A stretch of 64,000 nt of DNA, taken from Macrosoma leucophasiata. Taxonomy: Eukaryota; Arthropoda; Insecta; Lepidoptera; Hedylidae. Under the pieces are notes generated by a model that was not told the DNA's origin, made no database searches, and was given only the letters and a program-made list of their open reading frames with translations. A program made the position numbers and the translations under genes. The DNA lies in the NCBI GenBank assembly GCA_036365455.1, contig JAWQUS010000020.1, positions 9,955,001 to 10,019,000 of the forward strand, in the 5' to 3' direction. Every line of letters begins with the position of its first letter. Position 1 is the first letter of the stretch. Below, one piece after another: positions 1-12,400 of this stretch.

Positions 1-2443
1 GTTCTTTCTCGATTTGCCCGTATCTTTTTTGTGTATCGTTAAGTGTCCGTGAAGCGTACTCCACCGGACGACCATCTTGAAAAATCACAGCGCCTAGTGC
101 TGCAGCCGAGGCGTCCACCGCCAGCCGGACAGGCCTCGCCGGATTGTATAACGCTAACACGCTAGCCCCACTCACACATTCTTTCAATTCCTCAAAAGCC
201 TTACTCTCACTTTCTTCCCATCGCCATTCACCATCCTTCTTTAAAAGCCCCGTCAAAGGAATCGCTATTTCCGAATAGTGAGGAATGAATTTAGATAAAT
301 AATTTACAGCCCCTAAAAACCTCTCTAACTCTTTCCTATCTTGCGGTGTACACATCTCTTTAATAGCTTTTATTTTATTATAATCCGGCCGCATACCGTT
401 GGCGTCGAACACATGCCCTAAGTATGTTACTTCTCTTACACAAATTTTACATTTACTTCTATTAAATTTTAAATTAATCTCTCTCGCTCTTTCCAACAAC
501 CGTGCAAGCCTCCGATCATGAATCTCCTTCGTTTCACCCCAGCATATAATGTCATCTATATAATTTTCGACGCCCTCTAAGCCCTCTAGTAATTGATGCA
601 CTTTCCCATGAAAAACTTCGGACGCACAGTTTATTCCAAATGGAAGGCGCAAAAATTGATAACGACCGAAGCACGTTGCAAAAGTACACAAGTCCGCACT
701 CTCATCATCTAGCTGTATAGCCCAAAATCCAGAATTAGCGTCCAGAACCGTGAAGTACGATGCACCGTGCAACCTTGCCGCGAGCTCCGTCACTGTCGGG
801 AGCTGGAAATGCGCGCGCCGTACCGCACGGTTCAGTTCACGGGGGTCGAGACAAACGCGCATGCCGCCATTCTTTTTAGCCGCTAATACTAATGGATGAA
901 CCCACTGAGTGGGGTGAATGACCTTCCGTATGACTCCCATCTCTTCTAATGTTTTTAACTCACTGGCTAGCCTATCGCGTAAGCCGTGAGGAATTTTTCT
1001 GGATGCGCAAATAACCGGACGGACATATTTATTCACCACTATGTGGTACTTTCCAGGTAGACACCCTAGGCCAGTAAATAGATCATCATATTTGGATATT
1101 AACGATGACATTTCTATCGACTGAAGACGTTTAACTAGTCCTAAAGCTTCGCATGATTTTCGTCCCAGCACACTACTGCAGCGCATGTTAGCAATCACAA
1201 ATTTGATTTTATAAATTTCACCTTTGTACGACCACGGCAAAACACAAACTCCTTTAGTCGGTATCACATTGTGAGTGTAAGACATTAACGGTACATTTTT
1301 CACCACTATTATACTATCACTAAAACCTAATTCTAAAAATCTGCGATAACTTAAAACGTTACAGTCGGCCCCGGTATCAAGTTTAAATTTCTCAGTGCCG
1401 TTCTCACACGATAACACTTGAAACCAGCTGTCCGAATTATTCGCGCACGCATTTATAGACGAGACGTAAAACACCTCACCGTCTCCCGAATCATTCTCGT
1501 GACTATCTTCACGATCACACTCGACCCCATAAACGCGGCGTACTCTCTCACTAACATTATTACGGAATTGAATCGACTTACACATTCTGGCGTAGTGTCC
1601 TCTATTACCGCATACAAAACAGCTTACAAATCGCGCCGGGCACTCGCCATCCCCATCGGCGCAGCGTGCACGGCCGCAGCCCGCACACGGGCGACGGAAG
1701 AGCGCGCGGGGTGGCGGGGGGCGCGCAAACGAGCGCGCGGGTGGTGCGGGGCCGCGCTCGCGGCGCGCCGCCACGCCGACGCTGCTGCTTGCGCCGCCCG
1801 GGGCGCGTCCGCTGCCTCTGCTTCTATACGGCACCCCGACACTATCTACGTGACCCGCACTCTCACTCGCACACGCACTAACACCATTGACATTCAGTTG
1901 CCGCCCGCTTTCCTGAGATACCTCCTCGGCCTGACAAATCTTTACCGCCTTCTCCAGTGTGAGCTCCTCGCACCGCAGCAACCGATCCCTGACCGTCGAC
2001 TGGCGGATTCCGCATACGATTCGATCCCTGATCAAATCTTCTTCTAATGACGCGAACTCACAACTCTTACTCAGGAGACGCAGCGCAGTCACATATTGCT
2101 GTATGGCTTCACCTTCTTCCTGATTCCTTGTAAAAAATTTGTATCTCATCAGTGTTATATTCGATTTAGTACCGAAATAGCCATCGAACTTTTTTAACAA
2201 CACGTTGACATCGTCACGTTCTTTGTCATTTACGAAAGAAAACGTTTGGTAAATGTCGAATCCATCGGGCCCTATTAGGTTTACTAATAGGCTTGCTTGA
2301 ACACTGGATGTCTCTGCTTGCACCCCCGACGCCTTTAGGAACAGGACAAATTGTTGTTTCCATTTTTTCCATGCATCTGCGCGACTCACGGGCCCTCCGG
2401 CGCCGTCCATATTTAATTCTGCGGGTGGCCGTGCGTGCTCCAT
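1..2443 (-). mobile_element. Ty3/Gypsy LTR retrotransposon gag-pol, cut by the left window edge
   Basis: Read on the minus strand, one frame runs from an ATG at 2443-2441 to the window edge. Gag has no recognisable enzyme core. Near 1580-1640 is a CCHC zinc knuckle (CFVCGNRGHYARMC), preceded by an Arg/Ala-rich, very GC-rich linker (about 1640-1850). A protease DTGA motif sits at about 1367-1378. The reverse transcriptase active site appears as NYIDD at about 551-568. RNase H starts near 140 (VDASAAALGAVIFQ) and continues as YASRTLN before the edge. All checked motifs share one frame, so gag and pol are probably a single uninterrupted polyprotein, although I did not check every codon. Integrase and the left LTR lie outside the window. 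I see no envelope gene. It may be a fairly young copy. Confidence 0.88.
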
Positions 2444-3200
2444 TGTAAATCGTCACCCAATATAAAGAAAACACTCTCAAACTTTCCAAATTACACCGAT
2501 CACGTGTAATAACCACACAATCTCACAGTTTAACTTCGTCACACGAGATATTCACGCTAGAATACTATTTTCCGCTGTCACCATGTTATGATTTAATGAA
2601 ACAACGCGAGTGCTAGACAATCACTGTTTATTACGAATACCTCCAATCAACACAATATTATTTACCTACTATAACAATTCTTATATGACTTCTTTACGTA
2701 GGGGTTTTATCCATCAGAGCTGATTATTTTTTATCCATCAGAGCTGATTCATTTGGAAACTACTCCTGCTATAATCACCAAACATATCTAAGAACCACCA
2801 CAAGTAAACTGGTTATCGAATGAAAAAAACTGTTTTGAAATCTATTTATTAATTTCAGAGATACGATGCCACAGACACACACACGGGCACACAGACAGAC
2901 TAGTCAAACTTATCATATACCTCTTTTTCGGTCTCTTTGTCGGGGCTTAAGAAATAATACATCTAATGAATATAATAGATAAACAAGGCAGTTTGTGATA
3001 CTTTAAAACAATTATGCCCGGGAGAAAAATTATAATTACAGTAACTTTTTTTTTTAATTATTGTAAATTGCGAATTATGGGTGTTTGCAATAGTTTGCAT
3101 GTATGCTTAAATGTGTGCATTTACCTCTTCCTACCCCTTCGGGGTTCACAGGCGCAATACGTACTTTGTTGTTTGTTTTCTATAACATCATTTTGCGCTG
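2444..3200. other. Upstream part of the Gypsy element and intergenic DNA
   Basis: This AT-rich stretch follows the gag start in the upstream direction and should contain the element's 5' untranslated region and possibly its LTR. I could not fix an LTR boundary or a primer-binding site. At 2706-2750 an 18-bp word (TTATCCATCAGAGCTGAT) is repeated in tandem. At 2874-2900 there is a short CA/GACA-rich simple repeat. No coding region is supported. Confidence 0.4.
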
Positions 3201-3204
3201 CGAT

Positions 3205-3245
3205 TTTTTCAAATCTTAGAAATTTTATTTCTAAGATTTGAAAAA
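3205..3245. repeat. Perfect 19-bp stem hairpin
   Basis: The arms 3205-3223 and 3227-3245 are exact reverse complements separated by TTT. The core word is AAATCTTAGAAAT. It lies just left of the first member of a direct-repeat pair. It may be the foldback end of a mobile element or simply a palindrome; nothing nearby suggests a terminator for a gene. Confidence 0.85.
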
Positions 3246-3247
3246 GT

Positions 3248-3393
3248 ACAAGTGCATTACATACTGATTTGTGTAATCTGAGAGAAATTGATTGTGTAGC
3301 GCGAAACCGCGAAGTGGCAGCGCGCGGGTCTAGCCGTGAGCCGCCCCGCTACCAAGTTTCTTAATTAACTCGTTATTGTACTCTGCGCAAATT
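3248..3393 (+). repeat. Direct repeat, copy A (pair with 4073-4213)
   Basis: About 145 bp shared with 4073-4213 in the same orientation. It begins AAGTGCATTA and contains AAATTGATTGTGTAG, CGCGAAACCGCG, a GC-rich core and ACCAAGTTTCTTAATTAACT. The two copies lie 823 bp apart. They could be the terminal repeats of a miniature LTR element, or two insertions of one short repeat. Confidence 0.75.
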
Positions 3394-4072
3394 TATATCG
3401 ATAAAATGTTAGTGGGTATCTATTGTTAGCTAGAATTATAATTAGCTAAAATCTGCAAAGCGTTGACAATCACCGCATTATAAACACCTCTTGTAAAGTG
3501 GGAGCTGGACGGATGGAACTACCTAATTGGACGTATGTACGTAGACGACTCGACTCAAGACGTAACGTCTTCCATCCTCGTCCATCCTTATGTACCTACT
3601 GCATCGGACGATTGTCGAGCCCAAAGAGCTCTCAGCCTTAAAAAAACCACAACTGCCTAAAGTAGACCCCTGTGGGACATATACGAATAGAGAGGCTGAA
3701 TCTTTCGCTCATGTCATCGGTAGGCGATAACTGAAATATCTACTATACCAATACCACAAGAGTAAGATTTTTTTTTTTTGATCAGGATTATTTAGGCGGC
3801 TTTTCACGAGACGGTACTAGTCTACTTCACCGGGCATCGGCGAGCGCAGAAGGCGCTCCAGCCTAAGCAAAAAAGTTAGCGCAACTGCCTAAGAGTGACC
3901 AATGCGGGTCCGTGCCTCGGCTTAGGATGTTGCGGAGAAACATAACAAGAGTAAGAACGATCAATTAAAGGTGAAAATGTCTCGTCATATTCGATTAAAT
4001 GCGCGTAGACATACTTCAGTGACATAAAGAATGGCACCCAAAATGCTTTAAAAAAATAAAACAGAATTAGGT

Positions 4073-4213
4073 TAAGTGCATTAATGATTTAGTGCAATCT
4101 GAGTGAAATTGATTGTGTAGAGCGAAACCGCGGAGTGGCCGCGCGCGGCTCTAGCCTAGAGCCGCCCGCTACCAAGTTTCTTAATTAACTCGTTATTGTG
4201 CTCTGCACGAATG
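4073..4213 (+). repeat. Direct repeat, copy B (pair with 3248-3393)
   Basis: Same family and orientation as the copy at 3248-3393, with scattered substitutions and a small length difference near the start. The intervening DNA (3394-4072) has no open frame of note. It includes two short related segments around 3600-3700 and 3780-3930 that share a word of the type CATCGG..CGAGCGCAGA with 14207-14240. Confidence 0.75.
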
Positions 4214-4449
4214 TTCCTTGTATTATTATACAAACATTCATTTGAATGCCTGACTAACGTGTTCTACTTACGTATTAGTCTTGTAACCTGCCGTACATTA
4301 GGTCCCTACTACTGTATTCCTGTCCGTAAAAAGCACAATTCTATCTTGACGCTTCATGATTCTTGTCACATTTCATCATCAAAATTAATTAATTGCCTAT
4401 GTTCAAACTCCACTTTAAAATATTAAGGTTCGGTTGAACTACTAAATTA

Positions 4450-4710
4450 TGGTAAATATTACTGGTAATGAGTATGGAGTTCCAGAGTCGAAGCTCGAGG
4501 GCGTAGGCACCACCGCATTACCTTATCTATCTGCCGCCAAATTATCTTCAGCACTATCGTGTTCCAAATAGATGGTAATAACTATCACAGAAACATAACA
4601 ACTGAGACCTTTCTCAGGCGTGGCAACGCATCTGCATTTTGAACTCTGGTCTGTGCAGGTCATCACTTAACATCTATTTAACTGCTTGTTTTCCACCTGC
4701 ATTACAGAAA
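4450..4710 (-). repeat. Half copy of the CTGGTGGTAG inverted-repeat element (minus)
   Basis: It contains GAGTTCCAGAG, CTCGAGGGCGTAGGCACCAC, CGCATTACCTTATCTATCTG and an internal end with TGCTTGTTTTCCAC. The same blocks recur at 6897-7473, 10195-10295, 13800-13930, 15172-15715, 31945-32235, 55585-55850 and 62273-62738. Confidence 0.7.
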
Positions 4711-4739
4711 AAAATACTACTTATCTTCAATTAATGTAG

Positions 4740-6537
4740 ACAAGAGTGTACATGGTGTGTTATTAGGTTTTCGAGAGTGTACCTACATATTGCAGAGAAG
4801 GCCTTAGGTCGAGTAAGCTGCTAGAAAATTCTTTTCGCAAGGTACCATCAAAGCCCGAAGGCTTTTGGAATGTTTGTGAGAAGTGTGGCGAGTGACCGTA
4901 AAAATCCAAAGATCCGTGAAAGCAAGGTATTGTGAAAATCCTATTCACTGAAACCACCCGGTAACCTTGCCAATAAGGCTTAAGTACTTAAGTACTTATC
5001 TAAAGATATACACATACAAATTGCTCTAACCCTAGAGCAATTTGTATTTGCAAGCTTATCAAACTGATGTATTATTGTTCAACTAGGTCCCAAGAGAACC
5101 ATGCGAGAGATTTCTTTCCCCATGAATACCATCTTACCTAAATGTAATCCATGAATCCAGTGCCCATTCTTAGTGGCTTCTTACACCAATAGAGGGTATC
5201 GTCCTACTGTATGTACTCTTCATAGCAACAAGTTAGCTATTATCTTTCTTTCGCCCATCCTCATCGCATCAGTCTTACGGACACACTACTTTATAAGGTA
5301 AACAAAAGGAAGCAGAATTCAATGGCAGGCAATATCACAAAATGTTGATTGATTTAACATGCTCAACGGTAAACGACATGCTACATGTATATTAAAGAAC
5401 AATACAAGCCGAGTTAACGGGGCATCACGGTCACAATACTAGGCAAATTGAGTTAGGTAGGTACATTGTCGTAAACAAGCGCTGCAATTTGCGTACATGT
5501 TCGCTCTCAGGCTCTCACCCAGTCGCCCGATTAGATTCCAACAAGTATACTGTCATACGCAACCGAAGGACTCAATGGGGCTTCGATGGGCTTAATGGGA
5601 GTTGACGGATCGAGAATATAATACATATAAACGTGTCTTACACAGATGAACCGGGTTATCGCCGAATACACAAAGCGTTATAATTACGTGTTGTGCCATC
5701 GATGCGTAAACACTGACGATGACGAAGCGATATTGCTGCGTAATTTAATTCGTGGGTTGAATCATGATTATGATTTGAATAACAAATATTTGCATTTTAA
5801 ATAGTGTGAAGCGAAGCTTAGAGATTGGAACAATATTAATTTTGATTTGTTCACCGATAATTAATTGATATGATAATCGCGATTGTATTGCAAGAGAACC
5901 AATTTCTTTGGTACCACGAAATTAGAAATCTGAGTTTGAAAAATGAATACTTATGTTTGTCCGCAAAGCTCGCGGTTGATTGAAGGCAATTACTGCATGA
6001 TCAAAATGATCATTGAATTATCGACGCAATCACCTTTGTATGTAAAATTAACTAGGTGACATTTAGCTGCCGAGCAAAAAATAGTTACCTACACCCCGGC
6101 GTCTTCTCTTTTATTGACATTAAATGGCCGATATAAATTCCATTGGCGGATTACAAAATTTATTGGCTTCAAAATTAAAGGAGACCGATTTCAATGGCGA
6201 AAGCTGACAGCCTCCGTTTATCGTGAAACGATGAAAAAAGACATTACTAAAGCTCTTATTGAGAAACTTATCGTTTTAACTGAGCCTTGCTACTCTTGCT
6301 AGCTACCGTGTCTTGACTTTGATACTTGCAATAGATGTAATTTATATGCCATCCTGTACAGTCGTAATCACATTGTTGGGATTACTTTGATGTCCTGGGA
6401 TAGACTTAACTAAGTATTCAAGTACCCAAGTTTAACCAGAAACATTAGGTTTACACTGAGTTAGGATTCTAGCCCTATTGTTAGGTATCAGTCATTTAAC
6501 ATTCGAAAACAATTAATTTAAGCTTTTGCGATATATA
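4740..6537. other. Intergenic stretch without a recognised gene
   Basis: Non-coding by inspection: short open frames only, no conserved protein words. It contains one perfect palindrome, listed separately at 5016-5045. Otherwise I see nothing I can name. Confidence 0.5.
5016..5045. repeat. Perfect 13-bp hairpin
   Basis: ACAAATTGCTCTA at 5016-5028 and its exact complement at 5033-5045 flank a 4-base loop. No neighbouring gene gives it a function. Confidence 0.85.
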
Positions 6538-6803
6538 TCTATATATATATATATATATAAAAATCAATTGCTGTTCGTTAGTCTCGCTAAAACTCGAGAA
6601 CGTCTGGACCGATTTAGCTAATTTTGGTTTTGAATAATTTTTGGAAGTCCAGGGAAGGTTTAAAAGGTAAGGAAATATGAAGAAATTGAAGGGAAATAGT
6701 AGAAACCACAATTTATTTTCTCGAACATAGTCCGTATCTATTAAACGAACGTTTGGTACACTATTTCATTCTGAGGCAATATGAAGTTTGCAGGGTCAGC
6801 TAG
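6538..6803 (+). mobile_element. Short non-autonomous Helitron-like element
   Basis: The copy starts A^TC (6538), has a TA-rich 5' part followed by AAAATCAATTGCTGTTCGTT and AAAACTCGAGAACG, and ends GGGTCAGCTAG^T (6803). Start TC, end CTAG and insertion between A and T are Helitron hallmarks. Related copies on the minus strand are at about 36475-36650, 36824-37095 and 60031-60294. No Rep/helicase gene is present. Confidence 0.65.
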
Positions 6804-6896
6804 TTTTTAATAAATGTAATGAAGTAATAGAAATAATGTTTTAATTCTCGTAATTGCTCATGAGCTCTCTCCAGATGTTTATTTATTATTTTTTCA

Positions 6897-7473
6897 CTGG
6901 TAGTAGAGATCCAGTGTCGAGACTCGAGAGCATAGGCACCGAATTACCTAATGCGGTCGTATCTCTAAATGGTAGTGTTCAGCACTATAGTCTTCCGATC
7001 AAATGGTAACGTAATTGTCGGCACAGAGGATAATACCTCAGGACTCAGGAGTAGTAACGCATATAGGTACACTGAAATATTTGGTTTGGTTTCATGTAGA
7101 TGTTAACATGCTAAGGTATCACTTACACTTGTTTGTTTACCACTTCATGCCATAAAATTATAAGGGCAGACAAATTAGAACTTAATTTTTTTTAAGCTGT
7201 GGAAGTGGCATACCATCTTGCAGTTCACATTGATGTTAAGTGATGACTGCAGCATATAGACACCCACGCAAAGACCGATGTCAAAATGCAGATGCGTTAC
7301 CATTCCTGAGGCCTAAGGTGTTATGACTCTGTGCCGGAAATTACAGAGCCGTACATTACCACTTGACCGGAACACGATAGTGCTGAACACTACCGGCATT
7401 TAGCGGCAAGTATATTAGGTAATGCGGTGGTGCCTACGCCCGCGAGCTCCGTCACTGCAGCTCTACCATGAGA
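6897..7473. mobile_element. Foldback MITE with long inverted repeats (CTGGTGGTAG family, complete)
   Basis: The left half (6897-7135) and the right half (about 7199-7473) are inverted copies of one unit. The outer ends read CTGGTAGTAGAGATCCAGTG and, inverted, a form of CTCTACCACCAG. The inner end of each half has a GTGGCAxACAAGCATGCAG-type block next to TGATGTTAAGTGATG. About 577 bp, no coding capacity. The superfamily is unclear. Confidence 0.7.
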
Positions 7474-8782
7474 TAGTCCTTGAGTAAAAACTTAATTTAT
7501 CTTTTTATCTTAATTTTTTTTGCAGTAAAAACTTAATTTAATATAATCGATTTGCTATCGAATCTTCTTCATGACGGTTAGTTTTTTAGTGGATTAAAAT
7601 GTCAAATTGAATGTCATTAATCTTATTTCTCTCAATAGCTCATTTGTAAAGGTCAGGGCTTAACCTTTGGTCTATCTTGGCATCGGCATCGGTCTGATGC
7701 CATCTTATAAATCAATTGCCTAAGATGGTGTTTCATTTAAATATATGTTAAACGCCAGTGACCAACCAACAAACTTATTTCATGCACCGAATTATTAAAA
7801 AAAATGCCAAGTGGATGTCGGGACACGTGGAACGTAGGGATACATTTTCCAAATACATCAAGTTGATCGAATATTACTCGTAAAGTTTTTAATTATACTT
7901 AGCCGTGATGATTTTCCTTTTAAATTCATTATAATTAGTTAAATTCGTTATAATTAGGATGTCAATAGCCTCGCCACCTGTTACATGGGCCAAAACGTAA
8001 CCGGCGAATCGTGGGTGTTTGTATGTATGCTTGAATGAATGCATTTGCCTCTGCCTACCCCTTCAGGGATTACAGGAGTGAAGTTACGTTTTTTATAATT
8101 AGGTATGTCCTATCACCATATTGTTTTTACGCGTCGAAATAGGTACCTACCTGCAAACGATTAGCTGACGGAGAAGGACACTCAACTAACATAAAATTAC
8201 AATTGAAACTAAATATTTCACAAAGGGATCCTTTAAACAAAAATTGGTCCTCTCAAACCCTCAATATTTTTAAAGACCTACCTATTTAAGAATATTACAC
8301 AGGACAATGAAAAGCGTGTAAAAAAAAATTGCATTGGCGTGACTATACGTGACAAATTATTATATTATATTCGCATCAAATCACAGCTTTCTAGTACCCA
8401 TCTACCTACTAAAAGTCTCCGAGCTTAGCTGCAAACGGATAGACGGACGGTCATGGCGAAACTATAGGTAGAATCAGAGAATTAGAATCAGAAACTCATT
8501 TATTCATTTAGGGTGACAGGCACCTCTTAAGACACGTCAAAAACAAACAAAATAAATTAAAGTGAATAACAATTGATATACGTGTCAAACAAGATAAAAA
8601 ATATATGTAAAGTCAAGTAAAAGTTCTTAGTTGGCTTCCGAACTCTACAAAGAGTTTATTTGGACTATCTTTAATGAATTACATACTTATATAATTTTAG
8701 TGGGTCTCTATTAGGCAGTTAGATTTGGTCAATCAGTCCATATATCGATGGACATACTAAATCATTATTTGCTTTCCATTAT
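7474..8782. other. Intergenic DNA with LINE/SINE tail fragments
   Basis: No gene seen. At 7975-8095 is a dispersed repeat (ACATGGGCCAAAACGTAACC through CTACCCCTTCAGGGATTACAG) that recurs at 45520-45622 and, more diverged, at 3068-3160. At 8430-8470 there is a fragment with GACGGACGGTCATGGCGAAACT, resembling LINE 3' ends also seen at 10480-10560 and 63370-63445. Confidence 0.5.
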
Positions 8783-9414
8783 AGGTTAAAATCCCACTGC
8801 AGAATCATTTCGTTCATCCAGATTTGGATATTATGAGTTCATTGATTATGCTGCAAACCTCATTTTTACGCTTATTTATAATCTAGAAAATATATTATTA
8901 TATCCTATTGGTGCCAACCAAAAATTGGCCACAAGTATTTTTTTTTTGGAAAGATTTTTTTTTACTTGTTTTCTCAATAAAATATCGTCCACTTCACGGC
9001 AATATGTATAAAGACTGAAAAATCACGGCTGCCGTTGTGCACTTGGCCGCCCCTACCTATTTTCGTTCCGCCCCGATAACTTTTTACGTCCATAACGTAC
9101 AGACATACATGTATTATTGATATATTATTAAAGTTATTTTTAACCGACTTCAAAAAAATCTCTTTTCGTCCGGATATTTTTTTTTCTCATTATTAAGATA
9201 CAGATAGGTACCTACTTTACTTTACCAAATTAAGCCGGCCACAAATAAGTGTTGCTGCCTGTTAAAGATAAAATAATTTAATTAAAAACACTTGCGGCCA
9301 AATTTTGGGAGGCCACCTAGTGGATATATATTCTTTAGATTTTAAATATGCGTAAAAATTAGGTTTGCAGCATATCTGGATGAACGAAATGATTCTGCAG
9401 TGGGATCCTAACCT
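8783..9414. mobile_element. MITE with long terminal inverted repeats
   Basis: The left end reads AGGTTAAAATCCCACTGCAG and continues AATCATTTCGTTCATCCAGAT. The right end is the inverse, ending at 9414. After a small indel the homology continues through ATGCTGCAAACCTNATTTTTACGC, giving roughly 70-90 bp of inverted repeat. Inside are further inverted words built on TTGGCCACAAG and CGGCCACAAAT. About 632 bp, no coding capacity. Target duplication unclear. Confidence 0.8.
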
Positions 9415-12400
9415 ATTACGTCCACTTAACAACAGCGACATTGACGTGGACCGTTAAATAAAGAATTCTCGGACAGAATTAATGTTTAAAAATGAAGGCG
9501 CAGATCCGAGATTGTTACTGCCCTAGGCAAGATCTCTAAGCTACAACTTCAAAAACTGGAGTGCATACCCGAATATCACGCAATTTTAGACCTCACGCAA
9601 TGGCAATAACGGTCTCAATGCTTTTCTTTAATTGAATCCAACGCAGAAATCCTAATTGACTTGCATGAGTGTGTTTTTGTTCAAGTATAAAATATGGCCG
9701 CACAATGACAAACTCTTATTAAGGTATAGGGTGCGGCGGAACTTGTCATTAAAGCTTACATTAAGTCGACGAAGGTACCTACAGCGACCAAAAAATATTT
9801 TATTTTATACCACAATGGTACGTTTTTAAAGTTATTGCAATCGCTATATGCTTATCGGATGGTATTTAGAAAATACTTACTTTATCCTTCGATTTTGTCT
9901 GCGTGTAGGTATGTGTATCTACTGAGATAAACTTGGTAAGTAGGTAGCTGTTTCTCTATGTTATAAAGTATCTACAATGTCATCCAAATACATCTTACCG
10001 TGAAACGCGCATGGCCCAGCGGATGGAGTAGATCGGAAGCGATCTACTCGGTTAAGCGATTCGGGCGCGATCGGGTGTGTGATGGGTGACCGCTAGTGGC
10101 AAGTTAAAATGCGCGTTTCCGTGCTTCGGAGGGCACGTTAAACCGTCGTCGATAATCTAATTTAATACATAAAAATCAAAAGTTTATTTTTTATTTAATG
10201 AAAGTGGCAAACAAGCATGCAGTTCACATTGATGTTAAGTGATGGCTGCAGCCTAAAGACCAGAGGTCAAAATGCAGATGCGTTACCACTTCTGCTATAT
10301 AAAAAAAATTGAAAGCCCTATCTAACAATATCCCACACTATATAGAAAACGAAAAATAAAAAAAATATACGCGTTATACCTACCTACGTAGGGGAGGTGC
10401 CCTAAATAATTTTATTTTCATGGTTTTATTCTACCACTTAGTCGGCGTAATTAAGGTGTATACTTGTGCCAAATTTCAAGTCTCTAGTACGACAGGTAGA
10501 CAGATGGAAATGGCGAAAGTATAAGGGTTCCTTGTTCACTACGGAACTCTAAAAATGGTATCTGGACCACCAACATGAAATCTAAAAGAGGCATTTGTAC
10601 CTATTACCAATGCATGTAAGAAGATTCATTGGATTGTTTGGTTTCCTATAGGTAATCCCAACATTCAACCTTTATAAGACAAAACGTCTAAACGAATGAA
10701 TTCTGAAACATAGAAAAAAATTCTATAAGATATCTACTTACTTAATTTATTCAAAGAATACGATAAAAATATGCCTAAGTCACACTGTCTCTGAAAGTTA
10801 CAAAGTTAATTAACGTACCTACCTACACCAGTTAATAACCTGTGTTATAATTAAAAGGGAAGTCCAAAATAAAATCAGCACCTAATTTCGTAGCTGGTTC
10901 TACACACGAAGTCGTTTCATTAGGTGCACTGCGGCTACACTCGACCTAAATGGCTAGTTGTTACACTAAATAACATGTACACACCAACAACTAGACACCA
11001 ACGTTTTGTTTCTGTGAAAATACACCAAGTCTGTAGGTACTTTTATAAAACATGCTTACAAATCTTTCATTGTTTTGTGAGTAAGTATCCACAATCAAGA
11101 ATCATCCTGCAATGAAACAGACTGCCGAATTTTATTGAATAAGGTACGTTTACCCTGTGAATAGAATGAAGGCAGTCTTTATTCGCATTTATAATTATGA
11201 ACAGGTACGGGTTCAATACAGCTACCTCGAGAAATGAGAATCGTCATCTATTTTTGAATTGAAACGTTAAATGGCATTTCCATTGAGTAAATGGTAGGAA
11301 CGTGCCGCTTTGTCATCAGCTATCCGTCCCGGTTTGAAAGGGCTGGTTTCGATATCGTATGGAGCAGCTAACTGGCGTTCGGAACGACGAATGAATGCCT
11401 ACGCCCGATACAAAGAACTTGTCGGAATATTGGAGCTCTCGTGTGCCCGGCTTGCAATGTTCAATATCAGAGCTGCAACTTGGGTATGAAGAACTCGAAA
11501 TTAAAGCTTGTATATACGTATCCGTATCAGAAAGCTTTCAATGCCCATTATTTATTTTTTTGGAGTGTTTTAAACAGTGTGCGTAAATAAGCTATTAGGT
11601 ATATAGAAAACCATTTTCGACGGTAGAAATCCACCGCCGAACTTAGATAAAAACGCCGAGATTAAGTAATTTTAACTTTCGCCAAGGTAAAAGTGTTATT
11701 TTATGTGAATATGGATTCGTACGGTACAGAGTACTTACGTACAGTACTTTTGGCGCATAGAGCATAAGAGTCGTTTAGTAAATACCTACGCTTAAGTGTA
11801 TTTACATACCTACATATAAACACTAGGTACTCGTACCTACTTCAACGTTGAAACAAACCTGATTTTATGTAGGGAGGTAACCTATAGGTATGTTATAGAT
11901 GTCTTAAAATATAATAGGTATCTAATAGGTAGGTAATAACCATCAAAAATGAGCAGCAATACCTACTTAAAAAACAATATTATTTTAATCGGGGCCGTAG
12001 CTAGTAGTAGGTTATACTAGTCACAGAGTCAATATAGGTAGGTCAATATAGGGTACTTACCAATAAATTGGCAATTCAGTCATTTGGGCAAGACTAAAAA
12101 ACGAATAGGTAGGTAAGTATACTAGAAGGTAGTGTAGATACGCGTGTGACGGAGACTGTAGTGTGCAGGAGGACAAGCAGAGTTGTAATCATCAAGTGCT
12201 TTCAACAATATTATTATCGTTAATCTATCGATTTTTTTATTTTTTAGAAATCTTCCGTAGGTACTCAGACAGTATAATAAGTACAATAGAACTACTTAGA
12301 TTTCAGTGGACTCTGTGTGGAATTCTGTGGACTTTCCTTCTTTGATGAACTACATCCAGACACTACACAGGTAACCACGATTAGCTTCATTGAATTATAC

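Noticed and set aside
1418..2047. A 209-codon plus-strand open frame
   Set aside because: It is antisense to the Gypsy gag region and owes its length to GC-rich composition; no domain.
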